From Pseudoramibacter alactolyticus (GTDB taxonomy: Bacteria > Bacillota > Clostridia > Eubacteriales > Eubacteriaceae): a stretch of 64,000 nt of DNA. The translations under genes and the position numbers were made by a program. This document shows, one piece after another, positions 53,212 through 61,408 of the stretch (position 1 is its first letter; each line of letters begins with the position of its first letter). The stretch lies in the NCBI RefSeq assembly GCF_050908235.1, contig NZ_CP194340.1. One strand, written 5' to 3'. A model generated the notes under the pieces. The model ran no database searches, was not told where the DNA came from, and saw only the letters and a list, made by a program, of their open reading frames with translations.

Positions 53212-54594
53212 ATGGCAAAAAAACTTTGGAGCGGCCGGTTTCAAAAGGGAACCGATGCCCTCACCGATGATTTTAATTCATCCATCGCTTTTGATCAGCG
53301 GCTGTATCATCAGGATATTCGCGGCTCGATTGCCCATGCCAAAATGCTCGGCAAACAAAAAATCATCCCGCCGGATGATGCTGATCTGATTGTCAAAACC
53401 CTTCAGGAAATTCTTGAAGACATCGAAGCTGGCAAAATTACGTTCTCCGTCGAGATGGAAGATATTCACATGAATATCGAGTCTCTGTTGATCGACCGGA
53501 TTGGGGACGTCGGCAAAAAACTCCATACCGGGCGGAGTCGAAACGACCAGGTTGCGACAGACATGCATCTTTATGTCAAAGACATCTGCGCGATCATCAT
53601 CGATGATATTAAACAGCTGGCAACCACACTGCTCAATCTGGCCTATGCCAATACTGAAACCATCATGCCGGGTTATACCCATCTGCAGCGGGCTCAGCCC
53701 ATCACTTTTGCCCATCACCTTTTGGCCTATGTGGAAATGCTCAAACGCGACATCAAACGCTTCCGGCAGGTCATTGAAATGGCCGATACGCTGCCGCTGG
53801 GTGCCGGCGCATTGGCAACCACCACCTATCCGCTGGACCGGTATTTCGTGGCCGAGCAGCTGCATTTTTCTGGCGTTGCCCTCAACAGCTTAGACGCTGT
53901 TTCCGATCGCGATTTCTGCATCGATTTCCTGGAGGCCGTTTCTGTGCTGATGATGCACCTCAGCCGTTTTTCGGAGGAAGTGGTGCTTTGGAGTTCCGCC
54001 GAATTCCATTTTCTCACGCTTGATGATGCTTTTTCGACTGGCTCTTCTATTATGCCGCAAAAAAAGAACCCCGACATTGCGGAGCTCGTTAGGGGTAAAA
54101 CCGGACGGACCTATGGCGATCTCATCAGTCTTCTGACCATGATGAAAGGTATCCCCCTCGCCTACAACAAGGATATGCAGGAAGACAAAGAACCGGTATT
54201 TGACGCTTTCGACACGGTGACTATCTGCCTGCGCACTTTTGATAAAATGATGGCCACGGCGACTGTCAATGCTCAGAATATGCGCCGGGCGGCGGCCGGA
54301 GGCTTTTCCAACGCAACTGACGCTGCTGATTGGCTCGTCAAAAATGGTATCCCCTTCCGCGATGCCCACGGCATCGTCGGCCAGCTCGTTTTTTATTGTA
54401 TTGAGCATCAGAAAAACCTGGACGAATTAAGCCTTGAAGAATATCAAGCCGTCGACCCTATTTTCAATAAAGAAATCTATGCCGCGATCAACCTCAACAA
54501 TTGTGTCAATCAACGTAAAATTGTTGGCGGTCCTGCCAAAGTCACAGTGGAACGCGCCATTGCCATCAATCGCGGTCAAATCAAAAAATTATAA
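53212..54594 (+). CDS. argH: Argininosuccinate lyase
   Basis: Splits argininosuccinate into arginine and fumarate. The 460-residue fumarase-superfamily protein has KKLHTGRSRNDQVATDMHLY, the general-acid region TIMPGYTHLQRAQPITFAHH and the signature GSSIMPQKKNPDIAEL. AAGGAA lies before the ATG at 53212, 33 bases after argG. A terminator follows. Confidence 0.97.
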   Translation: MAKKLWSGRFQKGTDALTDDFNSSIAFDQRLYHQDIRGSIAHAKMLGKQKIIPPDDADLIVKTLQEILEDIEAGKITFSVEMEDIHMNIESLLIDRIGDVGKKLHTGRSRNDQVATDMHLYVKDICAIIIDDIKQLATTLLNLAYANTETIMPGYTHLQRAQPITFAHHLLAYVEMLKRDIKRFRQVIEMADTLPLGAGALATTTYPLDRYFVAEQLHFSGVALNSLDAVSDRDFCIDFLEAVSVLMMHLSRFSEEVVLWSSAEFHFLTLDDAFSTGSSIMPQKKNPDIAELVRGKTGRTYGDLISLLTMMKGIPLAYNKDMQEDKEPVFDAFDTVTICLRTFDKMMATATVNAQNMRRAAAGGFSNATDAADWLVKNGIPFRDAHGIVGQLVFYCIEHQKNLDELSLEEYQAVDPIFNKEIYAAINLNNCVNQRKIVGGPAKVTVERAIAINRGQIKKL

Positions 54595-54603
54595 TTATTT
54601 TTT

Positions 54604-54645
54604 ATCTCGATGCATCCTCACATCCATCTGCATCGAGATTCTTTA
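54604..54645 (+). terminator. Terminator of argGH
   Basis: 11-bp stem ATCTCGATGCA/TGCATCGAGAT (54604-54614 with 54629-54639), 14-base loop, then TCTTT. Confidence 0.82.
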
Positions 54646-54649
54646 CGGC

Positions 54650-54701
54650 AAAAAACACTAAAGCCATCCTTTTCCGTTTACAACGTTTTGGATGGCTTTA
54701 G
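54650..54701 (-). terminator. Minus-strand terminator of the non-coding locus
   Basis: Perfect 12-bp stem CTAAAGCCATCC/GGATGGCTTTAG (54690-54701 with 54658-54669), 20-base loop that can itself pair CGTT with AACG, then TG and six T on the minus strand. No annotated minus-strand gene ends here. Confidence 0.82.
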
Positions 54702-55157
54702 CACGCTTGTTCTGTTTCGGTTATACTCATGTGATTTTGGGACTCACCCCTTTATATTTATTTCAATAAATCTGGCTTTGTCCACGCTATCGTCTCTATA
54801 TGCGAATAGTCGCGGCTTTTTTCAAAACCTGAAGTTTTTTACTCATCTTTCCAGCTTTCTGAATAAATCTTCCGCTGTGAATAAATTAAATTTATTCACG
54901 ATTTATTCATCCGCTTGACTCGATTTGATCATTCTAATCAAACTCCGATCAAACCATTTATCAAGCCTCTTCCAAAATTATGTTTCGAATACGTAAGTCA
55001 CCAACTAAAAGATTTTCTATCTTCCCTTAGTGCCGTCTCACTATTACTCGATCAGACAAATGTCTGTTAAATCTTATGGATAAGAGAGTTCTTCGGTTTT
55101 GAATGACCTGAAACAGTGAACGCTTCTCGTTGCGTTTTGTTTCGATTTATTGATTAC
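54650..55157 (-). ncRNA. Candidate ~500-nt structured non-coding RNA, class unassigned
   Basis: Between argH and the DUF2344 gene lies a ~600-base stretch with no convincing reading frame but with a strong minus-strand promoter (55162-55189) and a strong minus-strand terminator (54650-54701). The implied RNA is rich in local hairpins: near its 5' end GAAACA pairs with TGTTTC around AACGC/GCGTT; then CTTAT/ATAAG, CAGAC/GTCTG, TAGTG/CACTA, TTTGATC/GATCAAA, an 11-bp stem at 54877-54899 and ATTTAT-TGAA-ATAAAT. Length is in the range of large ornate RNAs (OLE, ROOL, GOLLD), but I cannot match it to any. The alternative is a decayed small gene: short pieces such as NKFNLFTAEDLFRKLER and MSKKLQVLKKAATIRI can be read, interrupted by stops. 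Confidence 0.5.
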
Positions 55158-55161
55158 TTGT

Positions 55162-55189
55162 ATTATAACAGGTTTTTTGAGAATGTAAA
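55162..55189 (-). promoter_or_regulatory. Promoter of the non-coding locus
   Basis: Minus-strand -35 TTTACA (55184-55189), 16-base spacer, extended -10 TGTTATAAT with TATAAT at 55162-55167. It lies just past the stop of the DUF2344 gene. Confidence 0.8.
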
Positions 55190-55231
55190 GGTTTTATATT
55201 ATTTTTATCAAATGAATCCCAAATCTTAATT

Positions 55232-55966
55232 TTACATTTTTTCAACATATTCATTTCCATCTATTTCCGGTGTCCAGTTCAAATTCAAAGTGCACCGATG
55301 AAGCCTCCAATCCAATGCGCTGCCTAAGCCTAATACCGCAAATTGATTCAATTGCTCAATAACCTGGACCGGTTTTACTGTCACTTGATCGATAAACTTT
55401 GTCTGCAAACCAAAAATAAGTGTGTCAGCTCTGATATCCGCCGTTAATTTCTCAATAAAAGGTCGAATATTTTTTTCAATATATTTCCCCCTCTTATTTC
55501 GTTTTCGTATATTGATGTACATTTGTTTCAAAAAAGCTTCGACAGCTTCTTCAACCGCCGGCGCACTAAACGCCCCCGGGACCGTTATGCAATATTCCGC
55601 GTCCTTAATAGCTGCCGTTAAAGAGGGCGCTTTGCCATTCATCGCCCAAGCTTCGGTGATCATCAGCCCTGCCGGCATCGATTGATTAAATGCTTGAATA
55701 AAAATATCCGGATCCATCGTTTGTGTTAAAACCACATCCCCATATTCACAGTCCGATGTCATGCCGACCGGCATGGCCTGGGCAAAAGCCATCTTGGGAT
55801 GAGCGTGAAATCCTCGAGAATAAGCCAAGGGAATTCCCGCTCTTCGAAATGCTCGCTGAAAGGCCGACTGCTGATCAAGATGGGATAAAAACCGCAGGGA
55901 GGCTCCCCGTCTAAATTTAAATCGCATGGTTATTTCGTTTTGTTGGGAATGATTCCGTTCAACCAT
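55232..55966 (-). CDS. DUF2344 / TIGR03936 radical SAM-associated protein
   Basis: A 244-residue protein that in many bacteria is encoded next to, or fused with, the TIGR03960 radical SAM protein. The N-terminal stretch MRFKFRRGASLRFLSHLDQQ and RAFRRAGIPLAYSRGFHAHP are the family signature. I use ATG 55966, which overlaps the radical SAM stop by 8 bases and has GGGTGG upstream; ATGs at 55987 and 55927 are alternatives. The pair probably acts in RNA or ribosome modification, but the reaction is not known to me. In clostridia rng/rplU often follow; here the non-coding locus follows instead. Confidence 0.85.
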   Translation of the reverse strand: MVERNHSQQNEITMRFKFRRGASLRFLSHLDQQSAFQRAFRRAGIPLAYSRGFHAHPKMAFAQAMPVGMTSDCEYGDVVLTQTMDPDIFIQAFNQSMPAGLMITEAWAMNGKAPSLTAAIKDAEYCITVPGAFSAPAVEEAVEAFLKQMYINIRKRNKRGKYIEKNIRPFIEKLTADIRADTLIFGLQTKFIDQVTVKPVQVIEQLNQFAVLGLGSALDWRLHRCTLNLNWTPEIDGNEYVEKM

Positions 55967-57851
55967 GACATTGCCACCCTTCGTCAAATTGCATAATGCC
56001 GCAATTGGCGCAGCCTTCCCGGCAAAACGGTGTGGTTGCTTCTTTTTCTGCCCGCTTCATTTCCCTGATCAAAAAAGACTTAGTCACACCGATATCAATA
56101 AAATCCCAGGGGAGCAATTCGTCGAAGTCCCGATGCCGAAGTGCATAAAATTCTGGATCAACGTCACTGTCCTTGAAGGCCTGCCGCCATTTTGCCTCGT
56201 CAAAACATTCGTTCCAGCCATCAAAAACGCACCCTAATTCCCAGGCCCGTTTCAACGCGCGACCGACTCTTCTGTCGCCGCGCGCCATCACCGCCTCATA
56301 AAAACTGACAATCGATTCGTGCCAATTGTATTTAATTTGGCGGCTTTTAATCTCACGTTTGAGCATTTTTTGCTTATTCACAAAATCACTGATGCGATCC
56401 TGTCCAAACCACTGAAAAGGCGTGAAGGGCTTCGGCACAAAGCACGAAGTACTGACGACCACCTTGCAAGAACGGTTGCGCACTTCCTTTGGTGTTTGCG
56501 CATAACAAGCCACCACTTTTTCTGCCAGATCCGCAATACCGGCAATATCTTCCACCGTTTCTGTGGGCAATCCCATCATGAAATACAGCTTGATATGCCC
56601 CCATCCTTTTTGAAAGGCTTGCGTGACCGTACTCATCAGATCTTCTTCCGTAACGTTTTTATTGATAACATTCCGCATGCGCTGGGTCCCGCCTTCCGGC
56701 GCCAATGTAATCCCGCTTTTCCGGACTTTTTGAATCTGCTCGAGCATATCGACCGATACCGAATCAATGCGTAAAGACGGAAGCGAAATCGCAACGTGCT
56801 GATCTTCATAACGTGCGACTAAATCATCAATGAGACGATCAATCTCCGGATAATCTCCGGAAGACAGCGACAACAGTGTCATTTCATCATAGCCCGTTGT
56901 CTCAAGCAGCTGTGCTATACCGGATTCGATGCAATCCACCGACTTATCGCGGGTCGGACGATAAATCATCCCCGCCTGGCAAAAGCGGCAACCCCGGCCG
57001 CAGCCGCGGAAAAGTTCGTAGGGGATCCGATCGTGAACCGTGTCATGATAGGGCATCACCAATTTATCGGGATAATATACATGCTCCAGATCCCGGATGT
57101 AGCGTTTGGAAACCACGGCCGGCACACTGTCATCCACCGGGGTAAAAGCCGCCAAAGTGCCATCTTCATTGTAAGACGATGTGTAAAGCGCCGGCACATA
57201 AACACCTTTGATGGTCTGAGCAATATGTTTGAGCCAGTCGCGTCGCCTTTTCTTTCCATACCGGTGTTTCCACTGCTTATAATCGTCGATGATTTCCAGT
57301 GTGAGCTCTTCTCCCTCGCCAATGGCAAACACATCGATAAAATCTGCCAACGGCTCCGGATTATATACACAAGGACCCCCGGCGATAACAATCGGGTCCC
57401 CATCCCTTCGATCCTCCGATTCAACAGAGATCCCCGCCAAATCGATCATATTCAGCACGTTGGTATAGGACATTTCATATTGCAGGGTAAATCCCAAAAA
57501 ATCAAAATCGGCAATAGGATCCATGGTTTCAAGCGCGAAAAGCGGCACTTGATGTGCACGCATCTGTGCCTCCATATCTGTCCAGGGAGCAAAAACCCGC
57601 TCACAAAAAACGCCCTGTTGGTCGTTCAAAAGGGCGTACAGTATTTTCATGCCAAGATGCGACATCCCAACCTCATAAGTATCCGGGAAGGCGAATGCAA
57701 ATCGCACGTCCGTCGCCTTTGGATCTTTATGAATCGCATTAGCTTCGTTGCCCTGATAGGTAATCGGTTTTTGGACTCTGGGCAGAATATGTTGATCAAC
57801 AAATGATTTATCTATTGTTGGATGCTTTATTGTTATCTTCCTTTTTTCCAT
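55959..57851 (-). CDS. B12-binding radical SAM protein, TIGR03960 family
   Basis: A 630-residue protein with a cobalamin-binding-like N-terminal domain (FAFPDTYEVGMSHLGMKILY), the radical SAM cluster motif RGCGRGCRFCQAG (CX3CX2C), the barrel, and an extra C-terminal cysteine motif FCREGCANCG. It is the partner of the DUF2344 gene, which overlaps its stop. The ATG at 57851 has no ribosome site and lies only 7 bases from a consensus promoter -10, so the mRNA seems leaderless. Homologues begin near the stretch VQKPITYQGNE at about residue 26, so the first ~15 residues may be an extension. Confidence 0.87.
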   Translation of the reverse strand: MEKRKITIKHPTIDKSFVDQHILPRVQKPITYQGNEANAIHKDPKATDVRFAFAFPDTYEVGMSHLGMKILYALLNDQQGVFCERVFAPWTDMEAQMRAHQVPLFALETMDPIADFDFLGFTLQYEMSYTNVLNMIDLAGISVESEDRRDGDPIVIAGGPCVYNPEPLADFIDVFAIGEGEELTLEIIDDYKQWKHRYGKKRRRDWLKHIAQTIKGVYVPALYTSSYNEDGTLAAFTPVDDSVPAVVSKRYIRDLEHVYYPDKLVMPYHDTVHDRIPYELFRGCGRGCRFCQAGMIYRPTRDKSVDCIESGIAQLLETTGYDEMTLLSLSSGDYPEIDRLIDDLVARYEDQHVAISLPSLRIDSVSVDMLEQIQKVRKSGITLAPEGGTQRMRNVINKNVTEEDLMSTVTQAFQKGWGHIKLYFMMGLPTETVEDIAGIADLAEKVVACYAQTPKEVRNRSCKVVVSTSCFVPKPFTPFQWFGQDRISDFVNKQKMLKREIKSRQIKYNWHESIVSFYEAVMARGDRRVGRALKRAWELGCVFDGWNECFDEAKWRQAFKDSDVDPEFYALRHRDFDELLPWDFIDIGVTKSFLIREMKRAEKEATTPFCREGCANCGIMQFDEGWQCHG

Positions 57852-57857
57852 GCCAAC

Positions 57858-57886
57858 ATGATACCTTAGGCTTTTCGCGATGTCAA
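57858..57886 (-). promoter_or_regulatory. Promoter of the radical SAM pair (leaderless)
   Basis: Minus-strand -35 TTGACA (57881-57886), 17-base spacer, -10 TATCAT (57858-57863). The expected first transcribed base is at or within a base or two of the A of the ATG (57851). Confidence 0.8.
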
Positions 57887-57952
57887 AATTTTTAGTGTCT
57901 TCTCTTATTAAAGCTCATCCGCACATCTAACGCACGGTTTTCCTCATACAAA

Positions 57953-57979
57953 AAAGCCGAACGTAACGCCCGACTTTTA
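57953..57979 (-). terminator. Terminator of the isocitrate dehydrogenase-type gene
   Basis: Minus-strand 10-bp stem AAGTCGGGCG/CGTTCGGCTT (57970-57979 with 57957-57966) with three G-U pairs, 3-base loop and T6. Confidence 0.82.
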
Positions 57980-58004
57980 AAACTTTAATTCTTTCCTCTA
58001 TTCG

Positions 58005-59204
58005 TTATTTTGCATAGAATGCATAAATTTCATTCAGATCATCCCGGGAAAGCGTATCCATTACGTATTGTGCATAGGCATCACCCGTCGCCCCGTCGGG
58101 CCGACCGGTCAAGACCAGTTTTTTTTCGTATTCACTGCACACCTCGATGGCCTTGGTGAGTTTTTGAGAGGCTTCATGATAGCCGATATGGTCCAAAAGC
58201 ATCCCGGCCGCCTTGATAATGGATGACGGATCCGCATATTGTGCCCGGCCTTCATCAACCATCCGCGGCGCTGAGCCGTGAATAGCCTCAAACATGGCAT
58301 AGTGTTTGCCGATATTGGCAGAGCCGGCCGTGCCGACACCCCCTTGAAGTTCCGCCGCTTCATCTGTGATGATATCCCCGTAAAGATTGGGCAAGACCAC
58401 AACTTTAAATTGCTGGCGGCGTTTTTCATCCACCAATTTTGCCGTCATAATATCGATATACCAATCATCCCATTCCACATCGGGATAATCTTTAGCTACT
58501 GCTTTGGCTGTGTCTAAAAATTTACCGTCAGTGGTCTTAATAACATTGGCTTTTGTGACCACGGTCACTTTTTTCTTTCCGGACTTCTGTGCATAATCAA
58601 AAGCCGCGCGGATGATGCGTTCCGATCCCTGTTGGGTTGCCACAACAAAATCAATGGCCAGATCGTCGTCGATGTGAACCCCTTGTGAGCCCACGGCGTA
58701 TCCCCCTTCAGTGTTTTCGCGATAAAAGGTCCAATCGATGCCCTGATCCGGGATCGACACCGGCCGCACATTGGCGAACAAATCCAGAGCCTTGCGCATA
58801 GCCACATTGGCGGATTCAATATTAGGCCATTGATCGCCTTCGCGCGGCGTTGTGGTTGGTCCCTTCAAAATAACATCACATTTTTTTAATTCCACCAACA
58901 CATCGTCCGGAATGGCCTGCATGCACGCCGCACGATTTTCAATCGTCAAGCCGTCGATCGCTTTTATTTCAATACGGCCGCTTTTAATATCATCGGCCAG
59001 TAAATATTCCAACACCTTCTGTGCTTCCCTGGTAATAAAAGGGCCAATGCCGTCACCGCCGACGACACCGATCACAATATGTTCTTTTCTGGCATAATCA
59101 ACGAAATCGCCTTCTGATTTCAGCCGATCAATCCGTTCTAATTGTTCTGTGAGAATTTTTCCAAAATGTTCTTTGGCCGCAGCAATTTCTTTTGAATGAT
59201 CCAT
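58005..59204 (-). CDS. Isocitrate/isopropylmalate dehydrogenase family protein, probably isocitrate dehydrogenase
   Basis: A 399-residue metal-dependent decarboxylating dehydrogenase. GVVGGDGIGPFI opens the fold; the substrate serine lies in NIESANVAMRKALDLF, followed by RPVSIPDQGIDWTFYRENTEG; the metal and cofactor region is NLYGDIITDEAAELQGG and EAIHGSAPRM. Isocitrate dehydrogenase is favoured over LeuB by the serine-containing substrate loop and by the absence of leucine genes nearby; cofactor is uncertain. Start at ATG 59204 behind GGGAGGAAAG. It is monocistronic, between its promoter (59250-59278) and terminator. Confidence 0.85.
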   Translation of the reverse strand: MDHSKEIAAAKEHFGKILTEQLERIDRLKSEGDFVDYARKEHIVIGVVGGDGIGPFITREAQKVLEYLLADDIKSGRIEIKAIDGLTIENRAACMQAIPDDVLVELKKCDVILKGPTTTPREGDQWPNIESANVAMRKALDLFANVRPVSIPDQGIDWTFYRENTEGGYAVGSQGVHIDDDLAIDFVVATQQGSERIIRAAFDYAQKSGKKKVTVVTKANVIKTTDGKFLDTAKAVAKDYPDVEWDDWYIDIMTAKLVDEKRRQQFKVVVLPNLYGDIITDEAAELQGGVGTAGSANIGKHYAMFEAIHGSAPRMVDEGRAQYADPSSIIKAAGMLLDHIGYHEASQKLTKAIEVCSEYEKKLVLTGRPDGATGDAYAQYVMDTLSRDDLNEIYAFYAK

Positions 59205-59249
59205 TCTTTCCTCCCATGCAATTATCATCGTGTCTGGTTTAGCTTTTTT

Positions 59250-59278
59250 ATTATAGCATCCCGCATAAATATACACAA
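59250..59278 (-). promoter_or_regulatory. Promoter of the isocitrate dehydrogenase-type gene
   Basis: Minus-strand -35 TTGTGT (59273-59278), 17-base spacer, extended -10 TGCTATAAT with the hexamer at 59250-59255. Confidence 0.78.
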
Positions 59279-59280
59279 TC

Positions 59281-59332
59281 AAAAAGACAGCATCCTCTCC
59301 GTACTTTAATTCAAAGCAAGACGAATGCTGTC
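59281..59332 (-). terminator. Terminator of the HD-domain gene
   Basis: Minus-strand stem GACAGCAT/ATGCTGTC (59325-59332 with 59286-59293), long loop with an inner CTTT/AAAG hairpin, then T5. Confidence 0.7.
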
Positions 59333-59344
59333 AGCCACAGATGA

Positions 59345-59875
59345 TTACATTGTCGCTACCGATGCCAGTTTTCGTCGCGACACGATTTTTCTCGGCGTAT
59401 GGGCCCTCGCCAATTCGCCAATAGCCACGCCTTTATCAACCAGCGAAACGATCCAGCTTTCACCATATTTCGGCGGCGTGATTGTCAAAGGAAACATATG
59501 ACGTAAAATCATATTTTCTTCCCGATCATTCAAATCATAATCGGTTTTGGCATTCTTAAGGGCTTTCTTGGGGTGAGCCATCCCATGGCACTGCCGAATT
59601 CGGTCCAGTCCCCTGCCTTCTTTTTTAACTTCCCGCCAATTATCGAAAAAGTAATCATGCAGCAATCCGCCGCGAGCCGCCGACTTAAAATCCAACCCCA
59701 ACTTTTTCGAAATGACAAACGAATAATAGGCGACAGATAAACAATGCTCAAAGCGTCCCGAAGCATTCCCATGATGTGGTTCCAGCTTTAATGACTGAAA
59801 GCGTCGGCTCGTCAAAATATCAAATGTCAAATCATAAAAATCATCAAACTGCTTGCGATCGGTTATTTTAACCAT
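59345..59875 (-). CDS. HD-domain phosphohydrolase-like protein
   Basis: A 176-residue cytoplasmic protein. RFEHCLSVAYYSF supplies the first histidine and GGLLHDYFFDNW the HD pair, with ILRHMFPLT and SLVDKGVAIGE giving further likely metal ligands; this is a typical HD superfamily metal site. The substrate (nucleotide or phosphoester) cannot be told from sequence. GAGGAG lies 10 bases upstream of the ATG at 59875. It is transcribed alone, with an extended -10 at 59940-59945. Confidence 0.8.
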   Translation of the reverse strand: MVKITDRKQFDDFYDLTFDILTSRRFQSLKLEPHHGNASGRFEHCLSVAYYSFVISKKLGLDFKSAARGGLLHDYFFDNWREVKKEGRGLDRIRQCHGMAHPKKALKNAKTDYDLNDREENMILRHMFPLTITPPKYGESWIVSLVDKGVAIGELARAHTPRKIVSRRKLASVATM

Positions 59876-59939
59876 CCAGTAGCACTCCTCTACCTCAATC
59901 TTTTAAATTGTATCTAAATTGTAAACTCAAACTTTGTCC

Positions 59940-59948
59940 ATTATAGCA
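59940..59948 (-). promoter_or_regulatory. Extended -10 of the HD-domain gene
   Basis: Minus-strand TGCTATAAT with TATAAT at 59940-59945; -35 not clear. About 65 bases of leader follow. Confidence 0.55.
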
Positions 59949-60046
59949 GGCTACCTTTACAAATTCATAAAAATCTGTATCGCTTTAGCAGAATTTAATC
60001 ATTTTTTAAATAAAGAAATTTTCACATATATTCCGAATTGATGCTC

Positions 60047-60067
60047 AAAAAATGGCTCCGCCGAGCC
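60047..60067 (-). terminator. Terminator after rsmB
   Basis: Minus-strand stem GGCTC/GAGCC (60063-60067 with 60054-60058), 4-base loop, then A and six T. It closes the priA-def-fmt-yugP-rsmB operon. Confidence 0.78.
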
Positions 60068-60078
60068 GTCATCAAGCA

Positions 60079-61401
60079 TTATCTTTTTATCAAACGAATC
60101 ATATAAAAGCCGTCGCATCCATCGGTGAGCGGGCTGGTCATCCGCTCTGTCTCCGCCTCGGCAATCACATCAGATCGTTCTCGGACAACGCGTGCAATTT
60201 GACGGTTATTTTCTTCCGGATCGATCGTGCAGGTGGCATAGACCAGCTTACCGTCCGAACGCAATAAATCCAACCCATTGTTCAATAGAGTGCGCTGTGT
60301 TTGGCGGATTGCCCGGCGGTCTTCTTTTGTCCCACGATAGCGAATCTCCGGTTTGCGGCGAATCACACCATACCCCGAGCATGGCGCGTCCAGCAAGATT
60401 TTATCAAATGCGGCTTCTTCTTTCGGCGGTTGAATGCCATCCCACAATTCAGTCTTAATATTGGAAATTCCCAACCGTTTTGCCGCGTCCTCAATCAACT
60501 GAAGCCGAGAGGGATAAATATCTCTGGCAATGATCTCGCCAGCATCCGACATCAACTGCGCCAAATGCGTAGTTTTGCCGCCAGGTGCCGCACACATATC
60601 GAGAATGCGCTCGCCGGGCCGGGGATCTAAAAGCTCAGCGATCAACATGGCACCCTGATCTTGAATCGTGAGCCATCCGTCTTTAAACCAGCAGCTTTGC
60701 ACCAGTTCGCTCGCCGAAATACCTTTCAAATAAAGACAATCCGAAGACAACTGACCAACTTCTACCGCCAACCCTTCTGCCTGAAGTTTCGCTGCTAAAT
60801 CTTCCCTGGATAATTTAAGCGTATTGACACGCACCGAAAGCGGCGCCGGTACATTCATCTGCGCCAAAATGGCCGGCGCCGCTTCTTTCCCGTAAGCTTC
60901 AAAATAATAATGCACCACTGGCAGCGGAATAGAAAACCGCGTTGCAAGCACTTCTTTTTCGTTTCTAAATGAACCATTAGAAATATCAAATAATCGCGTT
61001 TTATTTCTGATCAGATTTCGCAAAACGCCGTTGACAAATCCCTTTGCCCTGCGGTTGACCTTTCCGCACAGCAAAACCGCTTCCGAAACCGCTGCGTAAT
61101 CCGGAATGCGGTCCAGTTTTAAAATTTGATACGCGGCAATGCGAAGGATTTCTCGCGTTTCAAAATCGACCCGTTTAGGCTCTTTGATCAGCTGATCCAA
61201 ACAATAATCTAAAAATATCTGATTCTGCAGCACCCCGTAAACTAAAAGTGTATATAAATTGGCATCTTCTGCGTTAAATGACAAACGGGAAAGCGTCTGC
61301 CGGATTTCCAAATTCGAAAAGGCGCCTTCCCGGTCAATTTTAAGCAGGCTTTTATAGGCCTGCTCTCTTGCATTGTTTGATGAATTCTTTTTCGGATGCA
61401 T
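60079..61401 (-). CDS. rsmB: 16S rRNA m5C967 methyltransferase RsmB
   Basis: S-adenosylmethionine-dependent methyltransferase acting on 16S rRNA C967. The 440 residues have an N-terminal NusB-like domain (REQAYKSLLKIDREGAFSN) and a C-terminal Rossmann methyltransferase domain with DMCAAPGGKTTHLAQL, the two cysteines in DAPCSGYGV and YATCTIDPEEN, and the usual PGERIL start. It follows the yugP-type gene by a few bases; fmt-rsmB proximity is widely conserved. Confidence 0.95.
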   Translation of the reverse strand: MHPKKNSSNNAREQAYKSLLKIDREGAFSNLEIRQTLSRLSFNAEDANLYTLLVYGVLQNQIFLDYCLDQLIKEPKRVDFETREILRIAAYQILKLDRIPDYAAVSEAVLLCGKVNRRAKGFVNGVLRNLIRNKTRLFDISNGSFRNEKEVLATRFSIPLPVVHYYFEAYGKEAAPAILAQMNVPAPLSVRVNTLKLSREDLAAKLQAEGLAVEVGQLSSDCLYLKGISASELVQSCWFKDGWLTIQDQGAMLIAELLDPRPGERILDMCAAPGGKTTHLAQLMSDAGEIIARDIYPSRLQLIEDAAKRLGISNIKTELWDGIQPPKEEAAFDKILLDAPCSGYGVIRRKPEIRYRGTKEDRRAIRQTQRTLLNNGLDLLRSDGKLVYATCTIDPEENNRQIARVVRERSDVIAEAETERMTSPLTDGCDGFYMIRLIKR

Positions 61402-61408
61402 TGCGCCA

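Noticed and set aside
54610..54918. 102-codon plus-strand frame after argH
   Set aside because: It starts inside the argH terminator, has no ribosome site, and overlaps the hairpins of the minus-strand locus; no recognisable protein features.
54595..55231. tmRNA, 6S RNA or SRP RNA in the gene-free region
   Set aside because: No tRNA-like ends with CCA, no SRP Alu/helix 8 core, and the predicted length of ~500 nt does not fit 6S or SRP RNA.
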